Positions 1-8,570 of a DNA stretch of 64,000 bases are shown piece after piece. The position numbers and the translations under genes were made by a program. Position 1 is the first letter of the stretch. Each line of letters opens with the position of its first letter. Under the pieces are notes generated by a model. That model worked only from the letters and a program-made list of their open reading frames with translations, was not told the origin of the DNA and did not search any database. Source of the stretch: Ralstonia sp. UBA689 (GTDB taxonomy: Bacteria > Pseudomonadota > Gammaproteobacteria > Burkholderiales > Burkholderiaceae). The stretch spans positions 1 to 64,000 of the forward strand of contig NZ_DBMV01000044.1 of NCBI RefSeq assembly GCF_002298975.1. The letters are read 5' to 3'.

Positions 1-59
1 CTTAACTGAACGGCATTAGCCCGCTAGGGGCGCCCTTCCGATGCAGCAAAAGGCGAGCC

Positions 60-428
60 TCAGTGCATCATCATGTTGGCGTTCATGTTGTGCATGACCC
101 ACAGCGAACCGACGATCACGATCGCCAGGATCAGCAGCGTGAACAGGAAGGCCATCACGTTCCAGCGCTGAGCGGACGAGCCATCCAGGTGCAGGAAGTA
201 GATCAGGTGCACGACGATCTGCACGACCGCCAGTGCCATCACCGTCACCAGCACGGTGCTGTGCGAGTAGCTGCCGTCCATCACCATGTGGAACGGGATG
301 AGCGTGAGGATCACCGCCAGCACGAAGCCGATCAGATAGCCCTTGACGGTGGCGTGGGCCGCGCCGCCGGCAGCGTGACCGTGAGCCTCGCCGTGCGCGG
401 CGGCAGCCGTTACGTTGGTCTGTTCCAT
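60..428 (-). CDS. cyoD: Cytochrome bo3 ubiquinol oxidase subunit IV
   Basis: This 122-residue inner-membrane protein is the small accessory subunit of the quinol oxidase that reduces oxygen to water and pumps protons. It shows three hydrophobic segments after a His/Ala-rich N-terminus (about residues 28-50, 58-78 and 88-112), which is the usual CyoD topology, and its length is normal for the family. It ends in a Met/His-rich tail. It starts directly after the cyoC stop codon with no gap and is the last gene of a cyoABCD operon. No clear hairpin terminator is visible in the 59 bases that remain downstream before the window edge. Confidence is high because of the gene order. Confidence 0.95.
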   Translation of the reverse strand: MEQTNVTAAAAHGEAHGHAAGGAAHATVKGYLIGFVLAVILTLIPFHMVMDGSYSHSTVLVTVMALAVVQIVVHLIYFLHLDGSSAQRWNVMAFLFTLLILAIVIVGSLWVMHNMNANMMMH

Positions 429-1070
429 TTACATCGCTCCCAGCAGATACACGACGGTGAACACGCCGATCCACACCACGTCCAAGAAGTGCCAGAACAG
501 GCTCAGGCACGCCAGGCGGGTCGATTGGGTCGGGGTCAGGCCCTTGGCAGCGATCTGCCACATCAGGACGGCGATCCACAGCAGGCCGCTTGCCACGTGC
601 AGGCCGTGGGTGCCCACCAGCGTGAAGAACGACGACAGGAACGCGCTGCGGTTCGGGCCCGCGCCTTCAGCGATCAGGTGGTGGAACTCGTTGAGTTCCA
701 TGCCGACGAACGCGGCGCCCAGCAGGAAGGTGATACCCAGCCACAGCATGACCTGATCCTTGCGGTTGGCCTGCAGGCCGACCATCACCATGCCGTACGT
801 AATGGACGACACCAGCAGGATGCCGGTTTCGATCAGCACGTACTTCAGGTCGAACAGCTCCTTGCCGTTCGGGCCACCGGCTGTCGCGTCGCGCAGGACA
901 CAGAACGTGGCAAACAGCGACGCGAAGATGATCAAGTCGCTCATCAGGTACACCCAGAAGCCGAAGACCTTGGTGTCTGCGGCATCGTGGTGGTGCGCAT
1001 GATCATGCGCGTGGTCGTGGCCGGACGTGTGACCGTGCGCGGCGTGACCGTCTAGAACATTGGAAGCCAT
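429..1070 (-). CDS. cyoC: Cytochrome bo3 ubiquinol oxidase subunit III
   Basis: This 213-residue protein is the heme-copper oxidase subunit III homologue, with five predicted membrane helices. It carries the family's WVYLMSDLIIFA segment near residue 40 and the GTHGLHV motif near residue 145. The N-terminus (residues 9-35) is exceptionally His-rich, with many HD/HA pairs before the first helix. This could bind metal but is also seen as low-complexity sequence in related proteins. It lies 3 bases downstream of the cyoB stop codon and abuts cyoD. Confidence 0.96.
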   Translation of the reverse strand: MASNVLDGHAAHGHTSGHDHAHDHAHHHDAADTKVFGFWVYLMSDLIIFASLFATFCVLRDATAGGPNGKELFDLKYVLIETGILLVSSITYGMVMVGLQANRKDQVMLWLGITFLLGAAFVGMELNEFHHLIAEGAGPNRSAFLSSFFTLVGTHGLHVASGLLWIAVLMWQIAAKGLTPTQSTRLACLSLFWHFLDVVWIGVFTVVYLLGAM

Positions 1071-1073
1071 GGT

Positions 1074-3059
1074 TTAAGCCTGCGAACCGATACGTTGGAA
1101 GTAGGCCGACTCGGTCTCGTGGACCTCTTGAGCGGGCACGTAGTAATCGATGTCGTCGTTGTTGCTGCGGAGGATGAAGCTGCCGATCATGCCGACCAGA
1201 CCCAGCACGGCCATCCACCAGATGTGCCAGATCAGCGCAAAACCCATCACGATCGAGAACATGCCGATGAAGAAACCGGCGCCGGTGTTCTTCGGCATGT
1301 GGATCTTCTCGTAGCTGGCTGCAACTTGCGTCGGCACCTCGCCGCGCGCCTTCAGGTCGGCAAAGGCGTCGACGTCACGGATGACCGGCAGGGTCGGGAA
1401 GTTGTAGTGCGCCGGCGGCGACGACGTCGCCCACTCCAGCGTGCGGCCGCCCCACGGGTCGCCCGTCAGGTCAGCCAGCGCATGACGATTGCGGATGCTG
1501 ACGAAGATCTGGATGAGCTGCGAAGCGATACCGCAGGCGATGATCGCGGCACCGATCACGGCGACGATCAGCCACGGCTGCCAGGCCGGGTTGTCGGTAT
1601 GGTTCAGACGACGCGTCATGCCCATGAAGCCCAGCACGTACAGCGGCATGAAAGCCATGTAGAAGCCGACGAACCAGCACCAGAAAGCACGCTTGCCCCA
1701 CTTCTCGTCCAGCTTGAAGCCGAAAGCCTTCGGGAACCAGTACGTGATACCAGCCAGGTAACCGAACACCACGCCACCGATGATGGTGTTGTGGAAGTGA
1801 GCGATCAGGAACAGGCTGTTGTGCAGCAGGAAGTCGGCGCCCGGCACGGCCAGCAGCACGCCGGTCATCCCGCCGATCACGAAGGTGATCATGAAGCCGA
1901 TCGTCCACAGCATCATCGAGTTCAGTTCGACGCGGCCGCGGTACATCGTGAACAGCCAGTTGAAGATCTTCACCCCGGTCGGGATGGAGATGATCATCGT
2001 GGCGATGCCGAAGAACGCGTTGACGTTCGCGCCCGAGCCCATGGTGAAGAAGTGGTGCAGCCACACCAGGAACGACAGCACGGTGATGCCGGCGGTCGCC
2101 CACACCATCGACGTGTAGCCGAACAGCTTCTTGCGCGAGAACGTGGAGACGATTTCCGAGAACATGCCGAATGCCGGCAGGATCAGGATGTACACCTCGG
2201 GGTGACCCCAGATCCAGATCAGGTTCACGTACAGCATGGCGTTGCCGCCCAGCTCGTTCGTGAAGAAGTGCATGTCCAGATAGCGGTCAGCGCCCAGCAA
2301 CGCCAGCGCCACGGTCAGCACCGGGAAGGCGGCGACGACCAGAATCATGGAGCACAGGGAAGTCCAGGTGAAGATCGGCATGCGCATCAGCGTCATGCCC
2401 GGCGCGCGCATCTTGAAGATGGTCGCGACGAAGTTCACCCCGGTCAGCAAGGTCCCCAACCCGGATATCTGTAGCGCCCAGAGGTAGTAGTCGACCCCCA
2501 CGCCCGGGCTGTAGGCCAGTTCCGACAGCGGCGGATACGCCAGCCAGCCGGTGCGCGCGAACTCACCGACACCCAGCGACACGTTGATCAGCACCACGCC
2601 TGCCGCGGCCAGCCAGAACGACAGCGTGTTCAAGAACGGGAACGCCACGTCGCGCGCGCCAATCTGCAGCGGCACGATCAGGTTGATCAGGCCCGTCATC
2701 AGCGGCATGGCCATGAAGAAAATCATGATCACGCCGTGCGCGGTGAAGATCTGGTCGTAGTGCTCAGGCGGCAGATAGCCGGCACCGCCGCCCGAGGCGA
2801 CCGCCAGTTGCGAGCGCATCATGATGGCGTCGGCAAAGCCGCGCAGCAGCATCACGATGGCCAGAATGCAGTACATCACGCCGATTTTTTTGTGATCGAC
2901 CGAGGTGATCCACTCATTCCAGAGGTACGTCCACTTCTTGAGGTAGGTGATCAGGCCGAACACGCCCGCGCCACCCAGCAGAATGGCCGACACCGTCACG
3001 ACCACGATGGGCTCGTGCAGCGGAATGGCCTCCAGACTCAACTTGCCAAACATCGTCAA
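1074..3059 (-). CDS. cyoB: Cytochrome bo3 ubiquinol oxidase subunit I
   Basis: This 661-residue catalytic subunit has the expected length for CyoB. It binds low-spin heme b, high-spin heme o3 and CuB. Visible family landmarks are the ITSVDHKKIG segment near residue 50, TAHGVIMIFFMAMP near 105, WIWGHPEVYILILP near 285 (a CuB His plus the cross-linked Tyr) and the WLHHFFTMG pair of CuB histidines near 335. HFHNTIIGG near 420 supplies the heme ligands. It sits in the canonical order after cyoA with a 3-base gap. Confidence 0.98.
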   Translation of the reverse strand: MTMFGKLSLEAIPLHEPIVVVTVSAILLGGAGVFGLITYLKKWTYLWNEWITSVDHKKIGVMYCILAIVMLLRGFADAIMMRSQLAVASGGGAGYLPPEHYDQIFTAHGVIMIFFMAMPLMTGLINLIVPLQIGARDVAFPFLNTLSFWLAAAGVVLINVSLGVGEFARTGWLAYPPLSELAYSPGVGVDYYLWALQISGLGTLLTGVNFVATIFKMRAPGMTLMRMPIFTWTSLCSMILVVAAFPVLTVALALLGADRYLDMHFFTNELGGNAMLYVNLIWIWGHPEVYILILPAFGMFSEIVSTFSRKKLFGYTSMVWATAGITVLSFLVWLHHFFTMGSGANVNAFFGIATMIISIPTGVKIFNWLFTMYRGRVELNSMMLWTIGFMITFVIGGMTGVLLAVPGADFLLHNSLFLIAHFHNTIIGGVVFGYLAGITYWFPKAFGFKLDEKWGKRAFWCWFVGFYMAFMPLYVLGFMGMTRRLNHTDNPAWQPWLIVAVIGAAIIACGIASQLIQIFVSIRNRHALADLTGDPWGGRTLEWATSSPPAHYNFPTLPVIRDVDAFADLKARGEVPTQVAASYEKIHMPKNTGAGFFIGMFSIVMGFALIWHIWWMAVLGLVGMIGSFILRSNNDDIDYYVPAQEVHETESAYFQRIGSQA

Positions 3060-3062
3060 CCC

Positions 3063-4040
3063 CTAGGAATTCTTGCGCGCGGCGGCGGACGCCGGCAGGG
3101 CGGACTGCACCGGCAGCGGACGCGTTGCCGCTTCAGCCGTGGCCGTGGTGCAGTTGGCGCCTTCGAGCGCCTCGTCGAGCGTCAGGACCTTGTCCGAGTC
3201 GCTCATGTATTTGTGCAGGATGCTGTGATAGAGCGTCGGGTCCACCGAGGCGTACATCGCCGGCGGCACCTTCTCGCTCGGCTTGGCCAGCTCGGCGTAG
3301 CCTTCCTTGGTCAGGTTTTGCGACGACTCACGAACTTGCTTGACCCAGGCGTCGAACTCTTCGTTCGTCATGGCCGTGGCCTTGAACTTCATGCCCGTGA
3401 AGCCCGAGCCGCTGTAGTTCGACGACATGCCGTCAAACACGCCCGTCTCGTTTGCGATCAGGTGCAGCTTGGTCTGCATGCCAGCCATGGCATACACCTG
3501 GCTGCCGAGCTGCGGGATGAAGAACGCATTCATCACCGTGTCGGACGTGATCTTGAAGTTAACCGGGGTGTTGGCCGGGAACGCGAGCTGGTTGACCGTC
3601 GCGATCTTCAGTTCCGGATAGATGAACAGCCACTTCCAGTCGAGCGAGACGGCTTCGACGGTGATCGGCTTCACATCCGACTCGATCGGCTTGTACGGAT
3701 CAAGCGCGTGCGTCGAACGGTAGGTGATGACGCCCAGCACGATGATGATCAGGCACGGGATCAGCCACACCACGGCCTCGATGGCGTTGGAATGCGACCA
3801 GTCCGGCTCGTAGCGGGCCTTGGTGTTGGTGGAGCGGTACTTCCACGCAAACACCAGCGTCAGCACGATCACAGGAATGACCACCAGCAACATCAGGCCG
3901 GTCGCCACCAGGATCAGCGTCTTCTCCTCCGCCGCGATCATCCCCTTCGGGTCCATGACCGTCAGGTTGCAGCCCGCCAGCAGGAGCGGGAGGCTTGCGG
4001 CCAAGAGCCGCTTCATATGTGGAACGAGTGTGTTCTTCAT
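3063..4040 (-). CDS. cyoA: Cytochrome bo3 ubiquinol oxidase subunit II (lipoprotein)
   Basis: From the ATG at 4040 this is a 325-residue lipoprotein with a lipobox ending LLLAGC, followed by two membrane helices and a periplasmic cupredoxin-like domain. As expected for quinol oxidases, it lacks the CuA cysteine ligands of cytochrome c oxidases. An alternative start at 4016 (MKRLLAASL) gives a shorter signal peptide. An in-frame extension upstream to 4109 is not signal-like and was not used. It is the first gene of the operon, so the promoter should lie in the 4041-4664 gap. Confidence 0.95.
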   Translation of the reverse strand: MKNTLVPHMKRLLAASLPLLLAGCNLTVMDPKGMIAAEEKTLILVATGLMLLVVIPVIVLTLVFAWKYRSTNTKARYEPDWSHSNAIEAVVWLIPCLIIIVLGVITYRSTHALDPYKPIESDVKPITVEAVSLDWKWLFIYPELKIATVNQLAFPANTPVNFKITSDTVMNAFFIPQLGSQVYAMAGMQTKLHLIANETGVFDGMSSNYSGSGFTGMKFKATAMTNEEFDAWVKQVRESSQNLTKEGYAELAKPSEKVPPAMYASVDPTLYHSILHKYMSDSDKVLTLDEALEGANCTTATAEAATRPLPVQSALPASAAARKNS

Positions 4041-4664
4041 GTCTTGCACAGTTGCGCCGGCGACGCTTACCAACATCACGGAAGCCGAACAGCCCAAACA
4101 ACGGGCCATAGGCGGAAAACGCGGGAAATGAGAAAAGACCGTACTGGAGGGACCCCGGGATCACCCGGGTGCCACAGCGGATCTTCGATCACATCTGGCG
4201 CCGGTCAGGGAGAAGCTGAACCCAGCGCACCCCTCTGGCGAGGCGGACTTCGGCCATGGCTGGCATGGACGAGGATGAACACCGCCGCATCGCACAAGGC
4301 GACGGATGACAGTCGGGGCGCGGATGGAGTCGGAGCAGGCACTACGTCATGCGCTTGTTGGGGCAAGCGCGGTTGGAAGTGGAATGCGGGCGCGATCTTA
4401 CCGCCAGACAGCGCTTCGGATTGCTCAATTTGCCCAGGCAAATAGAAATCCAGACCGATTGACAAGCGCAGCCCGCCAAGCACGGCTAGGGTTTACGCGG
4501 CTTTGCGGGTAAGCAAATCGAAAGTGGATGTTGTTGCACTGCGACAATCAGCCACAGTGGTGCGCACCCCACGGCGCCCCCAGATGTGCGCCCCAGCACG
4601 TAATTGCAAATAAGAATCCATCTCATTTACAATCAAGCGCTTTCCTGCCTCGCATCGCCGACCG
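4041..4664. other. Divergent intergenic region between cyoA and the sigma factor gene
   Basis: This stretch of 624 bases separates the minus-strand cyo operon from the plus-strand iron regulon. It must hold both promoters. The only element I can support is the Fur-box-like site at its right end. Open frames here (for example 4205-4483 on the minus strand) have no convincing ribosome site or recognisable product, so I treat the region as non-coding. Confidence 0.6.
4604..4633 (+). promoter_or_regulatory. Fur-box-like operator upstream of the FecI-type sigma factor
   Basis: An AT-rich palindromic segment in otherwise GC-rich DNA reads aataagaat, four bases, then ctcattt. It resembles the classical Fur consensus of inverted AATGAGAAT-like half-sites. 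It ends about 30 bases before the sigma-factor start codon, where a repressor would block transcription. This fits iron-responsive control of the downstream sigma, FecR and receptor genes. It was identified by eye; a position-weight-matrix scan would settle it. Confidence 0.75.
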
Positions 4665-5189
4665 GTGTCCTGCGATTCCTCCGTCCCGCCCTTGCTCACT
4701 GCACTCGTCCGTCATTACGACGAACTGGTCGAGCTGCTGCGCCGGCGTTTCGGGGCTGACCGCAGCCTTGCACGCGATGTCGTGCACGACGTGTGCGTGA
4801 GCCTGCTCGCCGAACCGCCCTGCCAGCCGGTCACCACGCCGGTGGCCTACCTGCGGCGCGCAACCGTCAACCTCGCCATCGACCGGCATCGTGTTGAAAC
4901 AGCCCGCCGCGCCTGGGTCGACAGCGCCGACGAACTGCCCGAATCCGCAGACGAGGCTCCCGGCCATGACCGCCACATCGACGCCGGCCGCGAACTGGAT
5001 CGCCTGTCGGCAGCCATTGCTCAATTGCCGCCGCGCTGCCGGCAGGTTTTTGTGCTGCATAAGATCCACGAGATACCTCAGGCCGAAGTGGCGATACGAT
5101 TGGGGATTTCGCGCAAGGCGGTGGAGAAGCACATCCGGCTGGGCATGACGGCCTGCCGCGCCGCGCTTGACCGCCCCACTCCGCGCTGA
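4665..5189 (+). CDS. ECF RNA polymerase sigma factor, FecI-like
   Basis: This 174-residue protein has the two-domain ECF layout. A region 2 around residues 20-75 includes DVVHDVCVSLL and YLRRATVNLAIDRHR. A region 4 helix-turn-helix around 115-165 includes LPPRCRQVFVLHKIHE and AEVAIRLGISRKAVEKHI. This is typical of FecI-type sigma factors for siderophore receptors. The GTG start lacks an obvious Shine-Dalgarno, so the N-terminus is uncertain by several codons. It is directly followed by a FecR gene and a TonB-dependent receptor with an STN domain, the standard cell-surface-signalling trio. Confidence 0.9.
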   Translation: MSCDSSVPPLLTALVRHYDELVELLRRRFGADRSLARDVVHDVCVSLLAEPPCQPVTTPVAYLRRATVNLAIDRHRVETARRAWVDSADELPESADEAPGHDRHIDAGRELDRLSAAIAQLPPRCRQVFVLHKIHEIPQAEVAIRLGISRKAVEKHIRLGMTACRAALDRPTPR

Positions 5190-5202
5190 ACATCCACCCC
5201 GC

Positions 5203-6030
5203 ATGCCCCACACTCCCGACGACTTCTCTCGCGAGGAAGCCAGTCTGGCGCGCCACCGCAGCGCGTTGCGAGAGCGCTTTGCCTTGCTGGAATTGCCGGC
5301 GCGCGCACCGCACCGGCGGGTGCCGATGGTGGTTGCCTGTGTCGCCACGCTGCTCGGTGCGCTGCTGTGGGCCGACCCGGCCTTTCACACGCAGCGCTAC
5401 GCCACCGCGGCCGGCGAGCGCCAGCACCTGACGCTTGCCGACGGCACCGAACTCACGCTCAACACGCGCACCGTCGCCGAGGTCGAATGGCACCTGCGCA
5501 CGCGCCAAGTCCGCCTGGTCGACGGGGAAGCGTTCTTCGACGTCGCACACGCGGCGTGGCGACCTTTCCTGGTACGCGCGGGCGACACGACCGTGCGCGT
5601 GGTCGGCACCATATTGAACGTGCGACGTGCCGATCCGCGCGTAATGGTCACGGTGTTGCGCGGCCGCGTGCACGTGGAAGATGCCTCGGGCGATGCCATG
5701 CTGCTCAGCGCGCGGCAGGCGGTGGAATCCGTGGGCGGCATGCTCACAGCCCGCGCCGCACCCGACCCCGCCGCCGCCGTTGCTTGGAAGGACGGCAAGC
5801 TGATGTTTGAGCGCACACCGCTCGTCCAGGTGCTGGCGGACATCAACCGCTATCGCGCCGCGCCTGCCACGCTGGCCGACCCCGCACTCGAGCGCCTGCA
5901 GATTTCCGGCGTATTCGACAGCGCCCGCACCGACGCGCTGCTCGATCTGCTGCCCTCGATCCTGCCGGTCACCATCCGCCGCGAAACGGACGACACGGTG
6001 CGCATATTCGCCCGCAGCGTCGCCCGCTAA
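5203..6030 (+). CDS. FecR-family sigma factor regulator
   Basis: From the ATG at 5203 this is 275 residues. The cytoplasmic N-terminus contains the DDFSREEASL pattern of the FecR anti-sigma region. One membrane helix at about residues 40-60 is followed by a periplasmic FecR domain (about 80-180, with VDGEAFFDVAH and VRVVGTILNVR). The C-terminal part resembles an STN-like receptor-contact region. An upstream ATG at 5167 would overlap the sigma gene and is possible. The protein is expected to relay the siderophore signal from the receptor to the sigma factor. Confidence 0.9.
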   Translation: MPHTPDDFSREEASLARHRSALRERFALLELPARAPHRRVPMVVACVATLLGALLWADPAFHTQRYATAAGERQHLTLADGTELTLNTRTVAEVEWHLRTRQVRLVDGEAFFDVAHAAWRPFLVRAGDTTVRVVGTILNVRRADPRVMVTVLRGRVHVEDASGDAMLLSARQAVESVGGMLTARAAPDPAAAVAWKDGKLMFERTPLVQVLADINRYRAAPATLADPALERLQISGVFDSARTDALLDLLPSILPVTIRRETDDTVRIFARSVAR

Positions 6031-6120
6031 AAATCTGCGTGCCGAGGTAGGGATGCCCGGCGCGCGGTTCGTCTACTCCCCTGTGACCGAAGACCAACCA
6101 ACACACGGGGAGCTTTTACA

Positions 6121-8511
6121 GTGATTCGCCTTCAACGACGCATGCCGCGTCTGATTACCGTGGCCGCAGCCGCACTGCTGGCCGGTGCCGCCTTTGCGCA
6201 GACCCGCATAACCATCGACATCCCCGCCGAGCCGCTCGATGCCGCGCTCAATGCATTGGCGCGACAGGCCGGCGCACAGCTTGTCTTTGCGAGTTCGCTC
6301 ACAGCGGGCAAGACCGCGCCACACGTGCAAGGCCAGTTGAGCGTGGAAGAGGCGCTCGACCGGTTGCTCGCGCAGTCGGGCCTGATGGCGCGCCGCCAAG
6401 GCACCAATACCTTCACCATCGAAGCGGCGAGCGCCAGCGCGCAGGTCACGCTGCCGGCCACCGTGGCGACCGCGCGTGCGCAACCGGAATCCGCCACCGG
6501 CCCGGTACGCGGCTACATTGCACAGCGCAGCGCCACCGGCACCAAGACCGACGTACCCCTCGCGGAGATTCCGCAATCGATCAGCGTGGTGCCGCGCGAC
6601 CGCTTCGAGGCGCAGGGCGCACAAAGCGTGAACGAGGTGCTGCGCTATTCGGCCTCGGTGTCGTCTTATGGCGCGGGCACGCGCTCGGATTGGTACACCG
6701 CCGTGCGCGGCTTCGTGCCGGCGACCTATCTGGATGGCCTGCAACTGCCCAACACCATCAACTTGGCAAGCTGGCGTGTCGACCCGTGGCTGATCGAGCG
6801 CGTGGAACTGCTGCGCGGGCCGGCGTCCATTCTGTACGGCCAGGGCGACCCTGGCGGCACCGTCAACATCGTCACCAAGCAGCCAACCACCGAGCCGATC
6901 CGCGAGATCGAGGTGCAATATGGCAGCCACGCGCGCAAGCAGGTGGCCGGCGATTTTGGCGGCGCGCTCGATGCGGACGGCAAGTTGTCGTACCGCCTCA
7001 CGGCCGTAGCGCGCGACGGCAACCTGCCCTTCGGCCCATTCAAGGATCAGCGGCTGATGGTTGCGCCCTCGCTCACCTGGAAGCCATCGGCCGACACCAC
7101 GCTCACGCTGCTGGCGAGCTATCTGCGCGACAAGACCAACGCTTCCGACAGCTTCCTGCCCGCGAGCGGCACCATCCTGCCGAACCCCAACGGCAAGATT
7201 CCGGCCACGCTATTTACCGGTTCGCCGGATTTCGATGCGTACGAGAAAACGCAGTATTCGCTCGGCTACCAGTTCGAGCACATGCTCGACGACACCTGGA
7301 CGGTGCGCCAGAACACGCGCTACATGCACCTGAAACTGGACGACCGCATGACGTACGGCGTGGGCCTCGACCCGAGCGACCGGACTCAGCGCACGATGTG
7401 GCGCTACGCCGGTATTGCCCAGCCAAGCTATGGGCGGCTCGACGTCGATACGCAGGTACAGGCCAAGTTCACCACCGGCATCGCGCGGCACACTTTCCTG
7501 ACCGGCGTCGACTACCAGCGCCAGACCACCAAGGACCCGCAGACCTACGCCCTCACCTCATCGCTGGACTTGTACAACCCCGTGTATGCGCCGTTCGACT
7601 GGTCGATCTTCAACGGCTCGGGCGCGTCGCCGCAGAACATCCAGCAGAAGCAGACGCAACTGGGCGTGTACCTGCAGGATCAGATCAAACTGGGTGAACG
7701 CTGGGTCTTCACGCTGGGCGGCCGCCACGACTGGAGCGACATGCGCACCGACGACCTGCTCGCCGGAACGAACACCAGCCAGCGCGATTCGGCCTTCACG
7801 GGCCGCGTGGGCGTGGTGTACCTCGGGCCGTATGGGCTGTCGCCGTACGTGAGCTATTCAACGTCGTTCAATCCCACGATCGGCACGGACCGCAACAACC
7901 AGCCATTCAAGCCCTCCAAGGGCAAGCAGATCGAGGCCGGCATCAAGTTCGCACCGAGCAGCAAGACGTCGATCACGGCGGCGGTATTCCAGATCCACCA
8001 GACCACCGTGCTCACGCCCGACCTGAACGACCCGACCGGCATACACAACGCACAATCCGGCGAAGTGCGCTCGCAGGGCATCGAGCTCGAAGGCACGACG
8101 CAACTGCTGCCGGGCTGGAACGTGATCGCCAGCTATACATACCAGGACGTGCGCAACACCAAGGCCAACGACGCGACGCTCAACAAATGGCCGATCGCCA
8201 TCCCGATTCCACGCCAGATGGCCGCGCTGTGGACGGACTACCGCATCCGCACAGGTGTGCTGCAAGGCGTGGGGATCGGCGCCGGCATGCGCTACATCAG
8301 CCCGACGGCCGGTGCGCCCGACAACTCGCTCAAGGTGCCGGGCTACGCGCTGTTCGACGCAGCCATCTTCTATCAGGTCGGCCACTGGCGCCTCGCCCTC
8401 AACGGCACGAACCTGGGCAACCGCGAGGTCATCTCCGGCTGCTACGACGCCACGCGCTGCATCTACGCCAACGGGCGCACAGTGCTGGCGACAGCGAAGT
8501 ACGCCTGGTAA
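6121..8511 (+). CDS. TonB-dependent siderophore receptor with STN signalling domain
   Basis: This 796-residue outer-membrane protein starts at a GTG preceded by a GGGGAG ribosome site. It has a signal peptide ending near AAFAQ, an STN domain (about residues 30-105, DIPAEPLDAALNALARQAG) that contacts FecR, a plug (about 150-260, PQSISVVPRDRFEAQ to GGTVNIVTK) and a 22-strand barrel. The barrel ends in an aromatic residue (AKYAW). The C-terminal cysteine pair near SGCYDATRC occurs in FoxA/FhuA-like hydroxamate receptors, which suggests but does not prove a ferrioxamine or ferrichrome-type ligand. The Fur-box-like site and sigma/FecR pair upstream imply iron- and ligand-dependent expression. Confidence 0.93.
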   Translation: MIRLQRRMPRLITVAAAALLAGAAFAQTRITIDIPAEPLDAALNALARQAGAQLVFASSLTAGKTAPHVQGQLSVEEALDRLLAQSGLMARRQGTNTFTIEAASASAQVTLPATVATARAQPESATGPVRGYIAQRSATGTKTDVPLAEIPQSISVVPRDRFEAQGAQSVNEVLRYSASVSSYGAGTRSDWYTAVRGFVPATYLDGLQLPNTINLASWRVDPWLIERVELLRGPASILYGQGDPGGTVNIVTKQPTTEPIREIEVQYGSHARKQVAGDFGGALDADGKLSYRLTAVARDGNLPFGPFKDQRLMVAPSLTWKPSADTTLTLLASYLRDKTNASDSFLPASGTILPNPNGKIPATLFTGSPDFDAYEKTQYSLGYQFEHMLDDTWTVRQNTRYMHLKLDDRMTYGVGLDPSDRTQRTMWRYAGIAQPSYGRLDVDTQVQAKFTTGIARHTFLTGVDYQRQTTKDPQTYALTSSLDLYNPVYAPFDWSIFNGSGASPQNIQQKQTQLGVYLQDQIKLGERWVFTLGGRHDWSDMRTDDLLAGTNTSQRDSAFTGRVGVVYLGPYGLSPYVSYSTSFNPTIGTDRNNQPFKPSKGKQIEAGIKFAPSSKTSITAAVFQIHQTTVLTPDLNDPTGIHNAQSGEVRSQGIELEGTTQLLPGWNVIASYTYQDVRNTKANDATLNKWPIAIPIPRQMAALWTDYRIRTGVLQGVGIGAGMRYISPTAGAPDNSLKVPGYALFDAAIFYQVGHWRLALNGTNLGNREVISGCYDATRCIYANGRTVLATAKYAW

Positions 8512-8531
8512 CGCCGATCGGCATCACCCAA

Positions 8532-8560
8532 AGGAAACGGGCCACACATGGGCCCGTTGT
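8532..8560. terminator. Terminator between convergent receptor and NRAMP genes
   Basis: A perfect 8-base stem, aacgggcc (8536-8543) with ggcccgtt (8551-8558), encloses a 7-base loop. Read on the minus strand it is followed by TTTCCTTTG, so it is best as the terminator of the NRAMP transcript. It may also act for the receptor gene. Confidence 0.7.
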
Positions 8561-8570
8561 CCTGATTGCC

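Noticed and set aside
4205..4483. 92-codon minus-strand frame in the cyo upstream region
   Set aside because: No ribosome site, no recognisable domain, and it lies where the cyo promoter is expected.
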